Shown: positions 1 to 7,032, counted from the first letter of the stretch. The stretch is DNA of 15,727 nt from Candidatus Kuenenia stuttgartensis (GCA_945872325.1 CAMBZY010000018.1:1-15727); one strand, 5' to 3'. Numbers and translations: made by a program. The notes: generated by a model not told the origin, from the letters alone.

Positions 1-567
1 GATCCGAAAATGGTCGAACTCGGGCTGGTGAAAGCAGATGAACACCAAGATGTGGTTCTGGCAGAATACGAATATTACACGCGAAACGCCTTGGTTCAGC
101 TTCGTCGGGTCCGTACGGGCGATCAGCTTGAAGAGGATCACATGCGGAACCGGCAGATGATCGTTCGCTGGCTTCTGGCGAATTCCAAAGCGATCGAAAT
201 CCGCCAGCGCGACGGCAAGACCTATTTTGTGATGGTCGACGCCAAGGCTTTCCGAGCCGGTGTGGCCAAACTTTTGGCAGAAGTCCAGCGGATCAAGTCT
301 GAAGGCGATTACAACGCAGCAAAGGAATTGTTCGAAACGCACGGGATAAAGTTTAATCCGAAGGTCAGGGATGAAGTTCTGGCACGTGTCAACAAGCTGA
401 AACTGCCTGGCTATACAGGCTTTGTGATGCCCAGGCTAGAGCCCTTGAAAGACGCATCGGGAACGATCACGGATATCAAAATTGACTATCCATGCGACCT
501 GACGCGTCAGATGCTTGAATATTCCGCCGTTGGCAGAGCGATCAGACAAGGAGTGGCTAAACCTTGA
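1..567 (+). CDS. Peptidase family M49 (dipeptidyl peptidase III-like), C-terminal part, 5' truncated by window edge
   Basis: The reading frame is open from base 1 (D-P-K-M-V-E...) and ends at a TGA at 565-567, so 188 codons of a longer gene are present. The visible text resembles the C-terminal lobe of bacterial DPP III-like zinc peptidases: an EYEYYTRNALVQLRR segment, EEDHMRNRQMIVRWLL, then a basic/acidic stretch DGKTYFVMVD, the helix LLAEVQRIKSEGDYNAAKELFE, and a closing GYTGFVMPRLEPL. M49 enzymes are zinc aminopeptidases that release dipeptides; the zinc motif (HExxGH) and the downstream glutamate would lie before base 1 and cannot be checked. The ATG at 10 is internal, not a start. No terminator follows directly; transcripts would run into the repeat array at 611-1150 and stop at the hairpin at 1201-1229. 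The family call rests on remembered resemblance. Confidence 0.75.
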   Translation, partial: DPKMVELGLVKADEHQDVVLAEYEYYTRNALVQLRRVRTGDQLEEDHMRNRQMIVRWLLANSKAIEIRQRDGKTYFVMVDAKAFRAGVAKLLAEVQRIKSEGDYNAAKELFETHGIKFNPKVRDEVLARVNKLKLPGYTGFVMPRLEPLKDASGTITDIKIDYPCDLTRQMLEYSAVGRAIRQGVAKP

Positions 568-610
568 TAGGATCAGACCGAAAATGACTTCCCGTTTTTA
601 AAACCAATAA

Positions 611-1150
611 ACCGGGGCTAACGCCAAGACCGGCTAGATAAGAGGCGATCGCATTCGGTTTCTTGGTTTGAATCTAGCCGCCGGGCGATAGCCCACGGTC
701 TGCACAAGAGAATTAACCGGGGCTAGCGCCAAGACCGGCTAGGTAAGAACCCGCACGGCGATTGACCTCGGTTTACGCAATTTACAAAACCAACCGGGGC
801 TAGCGCCAAGACCGGCTAGATAAGAGGCGATCGCATTCGGTTTCTTGGTTTGAATCTAGCCGCCGGGCGATAGCCCACGGTTCGCGCAAGAGAATTAACC
901 GGGGCTAGCGCCAAGACCGGCTAGGTAAGAACCCGCAAGGCGATTGACCGCGGTTTACGCAATTTACAAAACCAACCGGGGCTAGCGCCAAGACCGGCTA
1001 GATAAGAGGCGATCGCATTCGGTTTCTTGGTTTGAATCTAGCCGCCGGGCGATAGCCCCCGGTTCGCGCAAGAGAATTAACCGGGGCTAGCGCCAAGACC
1101 GGCTAGGTAAGAACCCGCAAGGCGATTGACCACGGTTCGCTTAAAAAGCG
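611..1150. repeat. Nested tandem repeat array, 182-bp period, about three units
   Basis: A 27-bp core beginning ACCGGGGCTAGCGCC and ending ACCGGCTAG starts at 611, 716, 793, 898, 975 and 1080, so spacings alternate 105, 77, 105, 77, 105. The full period is 182 bp (611-792, 793-974, 975 to about 1150; the last unit diverges after about 1137). In each 105-bp part, an inverted relative of the core lies at 672-699, 854-881 and 1036-1063; core and inverted copy can fold into a long imperfect hairpin (CGGCTAGAT against ATCTAGCCG, CGCC against GGCG, GGGCTA against TAGCCC) with a loop of about 32 nt. A degenerate inverted copy (GGCGATTGACC...CGGTT) follows each second core. Units differ at only a few bases, pointing to recent amplification. 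No coding potential is evident. Confidence 0.9.
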
Positions 1151-1196
1151 ATAGCCGGCCTGATCCTACTCACACAAAATTGGGACATGTTAACGC

Positions 1197-1229
1197 AAAA
1201 ATCCCAGCGAGGAATCGCTGGGATTTTTT
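1197..1229. terminator. Bidirectional intrinsic terminator between convergent genes
   Basis: ATCCCAGCGA (1201-1210) pairs perfectly with TCGCTGGGAT (1215-1224) across a GGAA loop. A-rich sequence precedes and a T run (1224-1229) follows, so the hairpin can stop transcripts from both sides. It lies between the plus-strand M49 gene and its repeat-containing 3' region, and the minus-strand gene ending at 1258. Confidence 0.85.
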
Positions 1230-1257
1230 GTGGTTCAATCCGATTACAAACGCCCGA

Positions 1258-2037
1258 TCAGCGAACCCCGTAAGGATAAACACTCACAGAACGAAGCTTT
1301 TCATGGCCCAGAAAGCTTTTTTGTTTGTAAAGCTGAACCGGTACAAGCGACATCCCAGGCTGCTGTGCAACTGCTGGAACAGCCTGCATTTGCGGAGCCG
1401 CTGAAGTCGGGGCAGGGGCCGCATACGAATAGCCTACAAGCACGGGCGTATATGCCTGCTGCTGTGGCTGGGGTGCCGTGTAACCATAAGCCTGTTGTGG
1501 AGATGTGGCGACCGGAGCTGGTCCTGCCAGATTTCTGCGGCCAATTTCCTGGAGCAATTGTGCGTCGGTGAGCGCTGAGGCAGGCGCAGCCGATTGGGCT
1601 GGTGCTGAAGCGGCGTTCGGAGGAGCGCTCCGAAGTCGATTGGCAAGCTCTCGTACCAGATCGTCGTTCTGACTGTTACCCGTTGCCGCAAAAGCATTTG
1701 GAGCGGAGGCGGCCGTAGTTGGTGCAATCCCGACCGGCATCATCACGCCATAGGAATAAGGCTGAACAGGGGCTGAATACACTGCTGTAGGTGCGGCGTA
1801 AGAGTAGCCTTGTGGTGATGTTACAGCAGGTGCTGAGGCAGCGGCAGGCCCTGTAAAGATCTGGAAAGGGGCTGCACCTGTGACTGTACCAACGGACGGG
1901 CCTGTGGGCACAGCGACGACCGACCTGTGGTTCCACCAACCTCCAGCGTTTACAACAGTGATTGGGTGCACCAAGGACATCATCAAGATGCCTGGACGTG
2001 TTAGATAACTGAGGCGAAAGTACGCTTCCCTGATCAT
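1258..2037 (-). CDS. Hypothetical Ala/Pro/Gln/Tyr-rich low-complexity protein
   Basis: This 259-residue protein is not recognised. Residues about 60-230 are dominated by Ala, Pro, Ser, Gln and Tyr, with recurring Y-(S/G)-Y-(A/T)-A-P motifs (near 78, 184 and 203) and many A-S-A-P/S-A-P steps. Two short likely helices interrupt it: NDDLVRELANRLRS (about 124-137) and LTDAQLLQEIGRRNL (about 156-170), which resemble each other in pattern. The C-terminus is basic (YKQKSFLGHEKLRSVSVYPYG). No clear signal peptide or membrane segment is seen, although a later start at Met19/20 is possible. The start at 2037 is supported by AAAGGTG six bases upstream. The composition fits a disordered or envelope-associated planctomycete protein; the function is unknown. 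An inverted repeat lies in its upstream region, and the terminator at 1197-1229 closes it. Confidence 0.7.
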   Translation of the reverse strand: MIREAYFRLSYLTRPGILMMSLVHPITVVNAGGWWNHRSVVAVPTGPSVGTVTGAAPFQIFTGPAAASAPAVTSPQGYSYAAPTAVYSAPVQPYSYGVMMPVGIAPTTAASAPNAFAATGNSQNDDLVRELANRLRSAPPNAASAPAQSAAPASALTDAQLLQEIGRRNLAGPAPVATSPQQAYGYTAPQPQQQAYTPVLVGYSYAAPAPTSAAPQMQAVPAVAQQPGMSLVPVQLYKQKSFLGHEKLRSVSVYPYGVR

Positions 2038-2074
2038 TTCGCACCTTTTTTCGTGTCAGAAAAAGTCGAGTTTT

Positions 2075-2104
2075 AAGATTAAGTTCAAGAACTATCTTAA
2101 TCTT
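2075..2104. promoter_or_regulatory. Inverted repeat in the leader/promoter of the low-complexity protein gene
   Basis: AAGATTAAG (2075-2083) and CTTAATCTT (2096-2104) are perfect 9-bp arms around a 12-base centre, about 38-67 bases upstream of the ATG at 2037. The arms are A/T-rich and there is no T run, so an operator or a 5' leader hairpin fits better than a terminator. No convincing -35/-10 pair could be assigned around it. Confidence 0.5.
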
Positions 2105-2403
2105 GCTACACCAACGGAATACGAGCGGTGGACAATCAAAAAATTGCCCGTTATTTTTCGTGGTCAGCCTGATTGAGAGGCTTCTTAGGACAACCCGATC
2201 GGTGGTCCGGATATAGAACGCTCTGCAGAATCACAAATCCGTTTAGCCTCAGATTGAGCCAAAGCAAACATGCACTATGAATCCGCACGGAGAGATGCAG
2301 GCCCGCTCGAAAAATCAGAATCAATTGCGTGCAATCCACATAACACCAACAGCTTACCCATGATCAAGGGAAGTCGGTTCCTGGCTGAACGCCTTTTCAA
2401 GAA
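2105..2403. other. Intergenic stretch with no gene recognised
   Basis: Short reading frames occur on both strands here, but none has a ribosome site, codon pattern or sequence that looks like a protein. A near-palindrome centred on CCGATCGG (2195-2202) with GGAC and GTCC flanks (2188-2208) is the only local structure; its arms are offset by one base and no role is assigned. Confidence 0.5.
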
Positions 2404-2480
2404 GGCTCATGCCGGATTATGGGGTTATGGCATTCAATGTGATCTGGTTTTAGGGGCCACACCGGAATCCGGCATGAGCC
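2404..2480. repeat. Perfect 15-bp inverted repeat downstream of the phosphodiesterase gene
   Basis: GGCTCATGCCGGATT (2404-2418) and AATCCGGCATGAGCC (2466-2480) match without mismatch and enclose 47 bases. It begins 28 bases after the stop of the minus-strand phosphodiesterase gene. No T run follows on either strand and the loop is long, so it is not a classical terminator. It could be an mRNA 3' stabilising stem, a protein site or the ends of a very small element. Confidence 0.75.
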
Positions 2481-2507
2481 AAGTCAATGCTCATCCCAGA
2501 ATTCTGA

Positions 2508-4172
2508 TCAAAGATAGCCGAGGTCAGCCAGCCTTTGCTGAATCAACGCTTCTTCATCAGGATTCAGAGGACCGGTGTCAATGGACTCTGAAACAACAGA
2601 ATCCTGCAGTTGCATCGAATTCCGGAATTCCGGCTTGAGTAGTTCTGTCAGGACACGTCCATCCATATCGTCAGGTACTGGGACGCCCAGAAGATGCAAA
2701 ATCGTGGGCGCGATGTCCAATAAACAGGCTCCGTTGGGGCTTGCCCCGTTTTCAAACGCAGGCCCTACGCCTACGATCATGCCTTCAAGGCGGTGGTCGC
2801 CGGTGGGGCCAAATGCCGGACTGATCGTTTTGTGGGTGGTGAATTCATGAAGCCCGATGGTTCGATAATTCCAGTCCTTGAGGACGACGGTCAGGTCCGG
2901 CCCCATCTCGATCAGAGGTCCGTTGTACAAGTCCTGCCGTCCATAGACTTTTTCGACCAGCGGCTCGCCAGTTTCCGGATGCTTGAGCATCATGAGGCGC
3001 TCTTTAATCTTCTCAATCAAAGCAGGAGCGTCGGCTGGATCCACGCAACCATTGGGCTGACGACCTTTTATGTTTAGAAAGATCTGGCCGAAATTGCCCT
3101 GGGCGTAGGCCACCGTTTTCGACCAGTCGATATGCTTGGCCGAGAGGAACGCCGATTGTGCCAGCCTGTCCCAGAAATTATCCTGACCACCTTGAAACCG
3201 ACTGACCCGCTGATCGGCCAAGCCAAGTCGGGTCATGATTTTATAGATCCATTCCGGAGTCACACCACGGCGATAAAACCAATGCTTCTGCTTGACATAA
3301 AGTGAGTTCTGAAGCTGGATTAAACCTTCGTCGAGCAACCAGACATTAAAATTGACGTACCACTCAATCGGGCCAAATCCGTGATCGCTCATCAGGATCA
3401 CGTTCGTATCAGGACCAAGTTTTTCAAGAATGAGTCCGACACCAGCGTCGAGCGTTTCCCAAAATTCGACGAATCCCTGACGAATTTTTTCGAGGTCGCG
3501 GCCACGTGCCTTATCATGCGCTGGATCCCAGGCATGCCAAAGCTCGTGCTGGATTCGATCTGTCGCCATGAGGTCGTACATGAACAAGTCCCAGTCATGG
3601 TGGGTTGCCATATACTCCACAGCAGCAAGGTGTTCCTTCAGAAATCCTGTCAAATCGGCGAGGGCGTCAGCCTCGTGTCCACCATCGTGAGTGACCGTGG
3701 CCCAGGCCCGATATGTTCCACCGAGCGCCTTTTTCATTTCCTCGAAGGCGGCAGGATCGCTGGAAAAATCTTTGGCGTCGGCCGGGCTCAGAAAGTCTCC
3801 AATGTAAAAGCCGGGAGCAGGTCGGGGCGGATAGCTCATCGGCACGGCACCGGCAACGGTTCGCTTGCCAAATCTTCCGGCAGTCTCCCAAACGAGCTCG
3901 GATTTGATACATCGGCTTGTGTTGATCCGTCCGGCAAGCGGATTATGGCCATGCTCAACAAATTCAAAAACACCGTGCTTGCCCGGGTTCTTGCCTGTCA
4001 TGACAGTCGTCCAGGCCACAGGACTTAACGGTGGGAAGACCGAATTGAGAGTCCCGGAAACGCCTTTCTGGATCAGGCTTTGAAGCACGGGCAGACGCCC
4101 CTCCGCCATGAGGGGCCGAAGGATATCCCAGGTCGCTCCATCCCAGCCCAACACGAATACTCGACTCGACAT
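2508..4172 (-). CDS. Alkaline phosphatase superfamily hydrolase, type I phosphodiesterase/nucleotide pyrophosphatase family
   Basis: This 554-residue protein has the order of conserved blocks of the phosphodiesterase/NPP clan: VFVLGWDGATWD at the N-terminus (metal-binding Asp11), PPLSPVAWTTVMTGKNPGKHG (residues 47-66, where the Thr/Ser nucleophile sits in the family), DLMATDRIQHELWH (200-213, Asp205 and His209 as likely metal ligands), MSDHGFGP (261-268, Asp263-His264), GPTGDHRLEG (455-463, His460), and the usual closing LLDIAPTILHLLGVPVPDDMDGR. The substrate is not evident; family members hydrolyse nucleotide, lipid or glycan phosphodiesters. No signal peptide is seen, so a cytoplasmic location is likely. 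The start is fixed by GGGAG eight bases upstream of the ATG and by the core fold beginning at residue 5. It is transcribed alone; the next gene on this strand ends 630 bases upstream. Confidence 0.88.
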   Translation of the reverse strand: MSSRVFVLGWDGATWDILRPLMAEGRLPVLQSLIQKGVSGTLNSVFPPLSPVAWTTVMTGKNPGKHGVFEFVEHGHNPLAGRINTSRCIKSELVWETAGRFGKRTVAGAVPMSYPPRPAPGFYIGDFLSPADAKDFSSDPAAFEEMKKALGGTYRAWATVTHDGGHEADALADLTGFLKEHLAAVEYMATHHDWDLFMYDLMATDRIQHELWHAWDPAHDKARGRDLEKIRQGFVEFWETLDAGVGLILEKLGPDTNVILMSDHGFGPIEWYVNFNVWLLDEGLIQLQNSLYVKQKHWFYRRGVTPEWIYKIMTRLGLADQRVSRFQGGQDNFWDRLAQSAFLSAKHIDWSKTVAYAQGNFGQIFLNIKGRQPNGCVDPADAPALIEKIKERLMMLKHPETGEPLVEKVYGRQDLYNGPLIEMGPDLTVVLKDWNYRTIGLHEFTTHKTISPAFGPTGDHRLEGMIVGVGPAFENGASPNGACLLDIAPTILHLLGVPVPDDMDGRVLTELLKPEFRNSMQLQDSVVSESIDTGPLNPDEEALIQQRLADLGYL

Positions 4173-4546
4173 CCATAATCTCCCAGAATCGTTCGGGCAG
4201 GGGCCTGCGAATTCCGATCAGTCAGCCAGTCACCAACATCATCTGAGGCTGACGAGCAATCCACATCTAGGTTTTATCATATTTTTGGCACATCTGCACT
4301 TTGTACGAAGCAAAGCGAATTCAGCAAGTCATTCTTCTTCGAACTGTCAAATCATGGATTGACGCCCCCAAACAGGCCAATGCCTATAAAACTTGCTAAG
4401 AACGCACGTATTACTGGCAACCCGTGACCACTTGCCTGTTTCTTGCACGAAATCTGATCTCAAAGCTCCAGACTCGCATCTTCAAAAATGATGGAGTACG
4501 CCTCAGGAGAATTGGCTTTCGAGCAATCTGCCAAGCGAACCGGACG

Positions 4547-4572
4547 AAATCTCGAATTTTTTTTCGAGATTT
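4547..4572. repeat. Symmetric A/T-rich hairpin
   Basis: AAATCTCGAA (4547-4556) pairs with TTCGAGATTT (4563-4572) around a six-T loop. It could form a weak terminator or a leader stem just before the candidate small RNA. It is symmetric, so the strand is undetermined. Confidence 0.6.
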
Positions 4573-4584
4573 TGGAGCAAGGTT

Positions 4585-4620
4585 TTGGAATTGGCACGCG
4601 GGCTGCTTTACATATCTATT
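4585..4620 (+). promoter_or_regulatory. Possible sigma70-type promoter for the candidate small RNA
   Basis: TTGGCA lies just upstream of a TATCTATT stretch; the best register is TTGGCA, 18 bases, TCTATT, which gives 5 of 6 and 4 of 6 matches to consensus. Transcription from here would begin around 4620-4627, at the base of the first stem of the candidate RNA. The match is moderate, and the call depends mainly on the structured, terminated sequence that follows. Confidence 0.3.
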
Positions 4621-4748
4621 GTGAGCCATAAAGACCGGAAGAGGCAAACTTAAGGTCGGCTCACAGCAGATGGAACAGAGAGGACACAAAGCGTCGTTCT
4701 CCCTGGTTGTGACCCGGCTTCCTTGGGGGAAGCCGGGTTCTTTTTTTT
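4621..4748 (+). ncRNA. Candidate structured small RNA (about 125 nt), three stems, ending in an intrinsic terminator
   Basis: Three consecutive stems can be drawn. Stem 1: GTGAGCC (4621-4627) pairs with GGCTCAC (4658-4664); inside it GACC pairs with GGTC next to a five-base bulge, leaving a 17-nt loop. Stem 2: GAGAGGAC (4678-4685) pairs with GTC-g-TTCTC (4693-4701), one bulged G, seven-base loop. Stem 3 is the terminator at 4712-4738. No plus-strand protein gene lies upstream, so an independent transcript is the simplest reason for such a strong terminator here. It does not match SRP RNA (no GGAA-tetraloop core followed by the AGCAGCC segment), tmRNA, 6S or RNase P RNA as remembered. The function is unknown; a cis leader or a degraded gene remains possible. 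Confidence 0.45.
4712..4748 (+). terminator. Strong plus-strand intrinsic terminator
   Basis: ACCCGGCTTCC (4712-4722) pairs perfectly with GGAAGCCGGGT (4728-4738) around a five-base loop, followed by TTC and eight T. No T run exists on the other side, so it works on the plus strand only. Confidence 0.9.
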
Positions 4749-4754
4749 GATTTC

Positions 4755-4783
4755 AAAACCAGTTTGAGCCGAAGCCCAAACCG
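4755..4783 (-). terminator. Minus-strand intrinsic terminator of the acyltransferase gene, UUCG tetraloop
   Basis: Read on the minus strand, CGGTTTGGGC (4783-4774) pairs with GCTCAAACTG (4769-4760), 10 pairs including two G-U, across a TTCG tetraloop, then G and TTTT. It lies 22 bases after the stop of the acyltransferase gene and almost abuts the plus-strand terminator at 4712-4748. Confidence 0.75.
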
Positions 4784-4804
4784 ATTATCTGGACGCTTTC
4801 AGAA

Positions 4805-6097
4805 TCAGACCGTCAGGCGGATGTTATTTTTCTGCATCCAAGCCAGAACTCGGTCGACGACGAACATGAAGATCACCAGATTGATCCAGCACCACCACCA
4901 GGCGGAATCTTTTGGAACAAAGAGGTGCTGAACCTCTTCCACATAATGGTGAACGCAATACGCTGCTAAAGCGTTCTGGCCAAAGCGTTCAAAGATACTC
5001 AGACGGAGCTTCCAGACATCGCAGACCAGCAGGCTCAGGCCAAGCAAAGTCAAAGCCGTTCCCATGTTAAACAACACGAATGGAACGCTGACCATTTTCT
5101 TGTACATCATCCAGTAACTGACTTTACGCTCTTCCCCACCCGGTGGAGGAACCAGTGGAGGTTCAGCCAGCAAGTCGCCGATCGGCCGGCCCTTCGCCTT
5201 CGAAAAGTCGGGCCAAACGGGCGATTCCGCCAGCTTGTCAGACTTGGCAGCGGCTGTATCCCCTTTAGGCACGTCGTAAAGTCGGCTCAAGCCTGAGATT
5301 CCCCAGCCCAGCGTGGCGATCAGCAGACCACTTAAGATGAGTCCTGGTATGGCTTTCACAGCCACTTCACGGTTCATCACATAATCGTGAGCCAGCGATC
5401 CACCGAGCATGAGTGCTGCCCAGCTCATCAGACCAAAAATGCCGCCATCCCAGGCTGATTGGCCTTTGATGCCTAAGAAGTCATCAAGAAAGTTTGGCTT
5501 ACCGTGGACGAAATTCCAGTTGAAGTAATACGAGATCACGACGTGGCCGACCATCAAGCTGATCAGACCGATGAGCCGAACACGAGCGGAGCGGCCGATG
5601 AGTGGAATGACCAGCATCTGGGCACATCCAATAATCGCCAAAGTCTCCCACAGATTGGCTTTAAGGGTTTTAGCGATCAGCTTGCCAATCGACGACCAGG
5701 AGATCTCGGACCATTTTTCGATCTTGATATCGTCGCCACCGGCATAGAGGAAAAGCGAAATTCCGACCAGCATCAATCCGCGCAGCAGGAACTTGCGAAC
5801 GGTTTCCGACGTGCCGAACCGCTTGATGGAACTGAGCCATGAAAGGCGGAACGAAAAGCCGACCATGAACATGAAAGTGGGCATGATCCAGTCAGCCAGA
5901 CTTTCGTAAACATTGTGGTGCTTGATGATTTCAGGCATGGCTTTGAGGCCGCCCGAGAAATTGACGACGATCATGCTCGCGACGGTCAATCCTCTGAGTT
6001 GATCGAGAGAAACGAGTCGCGGACGCTTGGCAGGAACCGCCGATTCCAGCTCGGAATGAGGTCCCCGGGAAGCATCTAATTCAGCAGACGGATTCAT
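4805..6097 (-). CDS. DUF5009/HGSNAT-type membrane acyltransferase
   Basis: This 430-residue integral membrane protein opens, after a polar N-terminus of about 27 residues, with R-L-V-S-L-D-Q-L-R-G-L-T-V-A-S-M-I-V-V-N (residues 27-46), the signature of the DUF5009/heparan-alpha-glucosaminide N-acetyltransferase-like family, followed by ESLADWIMPTFMFMVGFSFRLSW (65-87), its second conserved helix. About ten hydrophobic segments follow (e.g. 103-120, 151-168, 174-192, 219-240, 250-270 and a last one near the C-terminus). Relatives transfer acetyl groups across a membrane to glycans; the acceptor here is unknown. A hydrophilic insert of about 60 residues (from 272) separates the first seven helices from the rest. 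The ribosome site is weak. The start follows from the family core beginning near residue 27; a slightly later start cannot be excluded. Confidence 0.82.
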   Translation of the reverse strand: MNPSAELDASRGPHSELESAVPAKRPRLVSLDQLRGLTVASMIVVNFSGGLKAMPEIIKHHNVYESLADWIMPTFMFMVGFSFRLSWLSSIKRFGTSETVRKFLLRGLMLVGISLFLYAGGDDIKIEKWSEISWSSIGKLIAKTLKANLWETLAIIGCAQMLVIPLIGRSARVRLIGLISLMVGHVVISYYFNWNFVHGKPNFLDDFLGIKGQSAWDGGIFGLMSWAALMLGGSLAHDYVMNREVAVKAIPGLILSGLLIATLGWGISGLSRLYDVPKGDTAAAKSDKLAESPVWPDFSKAKGRPIGDLLAEPPLVPPPGGEERKVSYWMMYKKMVSVPFVLFNMGTALTLLGLSLLVCDVWKLRLSIFERFGQNALAAYCVHHYVEEVQHLFVPKDSAWWWCWINLVIFMFVVDRVLAWMQKNNIRLTV

Positions 6098-6249
6098 CTT
6101 GCGGTAATTCCAGACGGATGATTTTGAGTCGAAAAGTGAAGTCTTACGCCTATCCTAACAATTTTAAAACCAAGATTCGATAACCGACCAAAACCAGACT
6201 CGCTTTAACACCGGTTTAAAAATCGACTTGAGGGGATTCTTTCAGCAAG

Positions 6250-7032
6250 TTATTCATTCAGGTCGAAGGTGGGGACGATGGTGTCGGATGTTGATTCATG
6301 AAAAGTCTCTAAACCTTCACTGGGCAAATGAAGTGGCTGTTGAAATTCGGGCGATTCCGGATTCTCAGGAAGATCATCATCCTGACCAATAATTTGAGCG
6401 TGACTGCCTGCCGTAATTTCATCGACAGGTACTGGAGGACCCACTGGCAAACGACCTTCGCGCCGACCTTTTCGCCATCGGTAAATCGCTATGCCTACAC
6501 ATAATGCGAGAATTCCGACTGTCAGGAAACGCTGTGCTTCGTGAATCCCCTGCTCAATCTGCTGAGCAAAAACCCAGCCAAGGCCGAACATCAAAGGGGT
6601 GGATAAACTGACTGCGAACAAGTCCGTCACCAGGAGTTTCAGGGGCGGGATTCGCAAGATGCCTGCCGTGAGGTACGCTGCGGTTCGAAAACCGACTGCA
6701 AATCGTCCGAGGATGAGGATTTTCACACCATGGCGATGAAAGTATCCCTTCATTTGAGCTTCACGCTGAGGGGTCAGGAACTTGCGGGCGAGCGAAAGGT
6801 TCATCACCTTCTCGCCATAAAAATAGCCCATGAAATAAACAACGAAATCGCCCAGAAGGACGCCCACAACACACGCTGTAAATGCGAGAGGAGCCCACAT
6901 GACATGGTGCTTTGAGAGGATGGCCGCCATGATGACCGGAGCCTCTTCAGGCACGGGCAGGCCCAGTCCACCCAGCACGAGCAGGAGGATGATCCCAAAG
7001 TATCCAAATTGCCCGACAAACTCTTCGGTCAC
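6250..7032 (-). CDS. DedA family (VTT domain) membrane protein with a long acidic tail
   Basis: A GTG start at 7032 is preceded by AGGAG ten bases upstream. The 260-residue protein carries the DedA/SNARE-associated-Golgi layout: re-entrant and helical hydrophobic segments with LGLPVPEEAPVI (23-34), GDFVVYFMGYFYG (61-73), and the conserved GRFAVGFRTAAYLTAGILRIPPLKLL (109-134) with its Arg residues, then two more membrane helices ending near 185. DedA proteins are proton-motive-force-dependent transporters, some of them undecaprenyl-phosphate or phospholipid flippases; the exact substrate here is unknown. After a basic RWRKGRREGR stretch comes a tail of about 65 hydrophilic, mostly acidic residues not typical of DedA proteins. 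It lies in one direction with the genes on both sides (gaps of 152 and 121 bases), so co-transcription is possible but not shown. Confidence 0.88.
   Translation of the reverse strand: MTEEFVGQFGYFGIILLLVLGGLGLPVPEEAPVIMAAILSKHHVMWAPLAFTACVVGVLLGDFVVYFMGYFYGEKVMNLSLARKFLTPQREAQMKGYFHRHGVKILILGRFAVGFRTAAYLTAGILRIPPLKLLVTDLFAVSLSTPLMFGLGWVFAQQIEQGIHEAQRFLTVGILALCVGIAIYRWRKGRREGRLPVGPPVPVDEITAGSHAQIIGQDDDLPENPESPEFQQPLHLPSEGLETFHESTSDTIVPTFDLNE

Larger units (their letters stand above)
4173..4620. other. Gene-free interval upstream of the phosphodiesterase gene
   Basis: No credible protein gene lies here; short frames on both strands have no ribosome site and no protein-like sequence. The promoter of the minus-strand phosphodiesterase gene must lie in the left part, but no clear -35/-10 pair was found. 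On the plus strand TTGACG (4359-4364) and TATAAA (4385-4390) are 20 bases apart, too wide for a standard promoter. A separate hairpin lies at 4547-4572. Confidence 0.5.

Noticed and set aside
645..655. GCGATCGC octamers resembling the cyanobacterial HIP1 motif
   Set aside because: They occur only as part of the 182-bp repeat units and the other content is not cyanobacterial.
611..1150. CRISPR array
   Set aside because: The intervals between cores alternate between two lengths and are themselves repeated, so there are no unique spacers; no cas genes are present.
2151..2339. Minus-strand open frame of 62 codons
   Set aside because: No ribosome site, unusual composition, no recognisable motif.
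2270..2638. Plus-strand open frame of 122 codons
   Set aside because: It overlaps the 3' end of the well-supported phosphodiesterase gene and reads through the inverted repeat; the sequence is not protein-like.
4621..4670. SRP (4.5S) RNA, because of CCGGAAG near the loop of stem 1
   Set aside because: The conserved segment after the GGAA tetraloop and the matching opposite strand of helix 8 are absent.
4411..4689. Minus-strand open frame of 92 codons (and a 66-codon frame opposite)
   Set aside because: They cross the hairpins and the candidate RNA, lack ribosome sites, and have no protein-like pattern.
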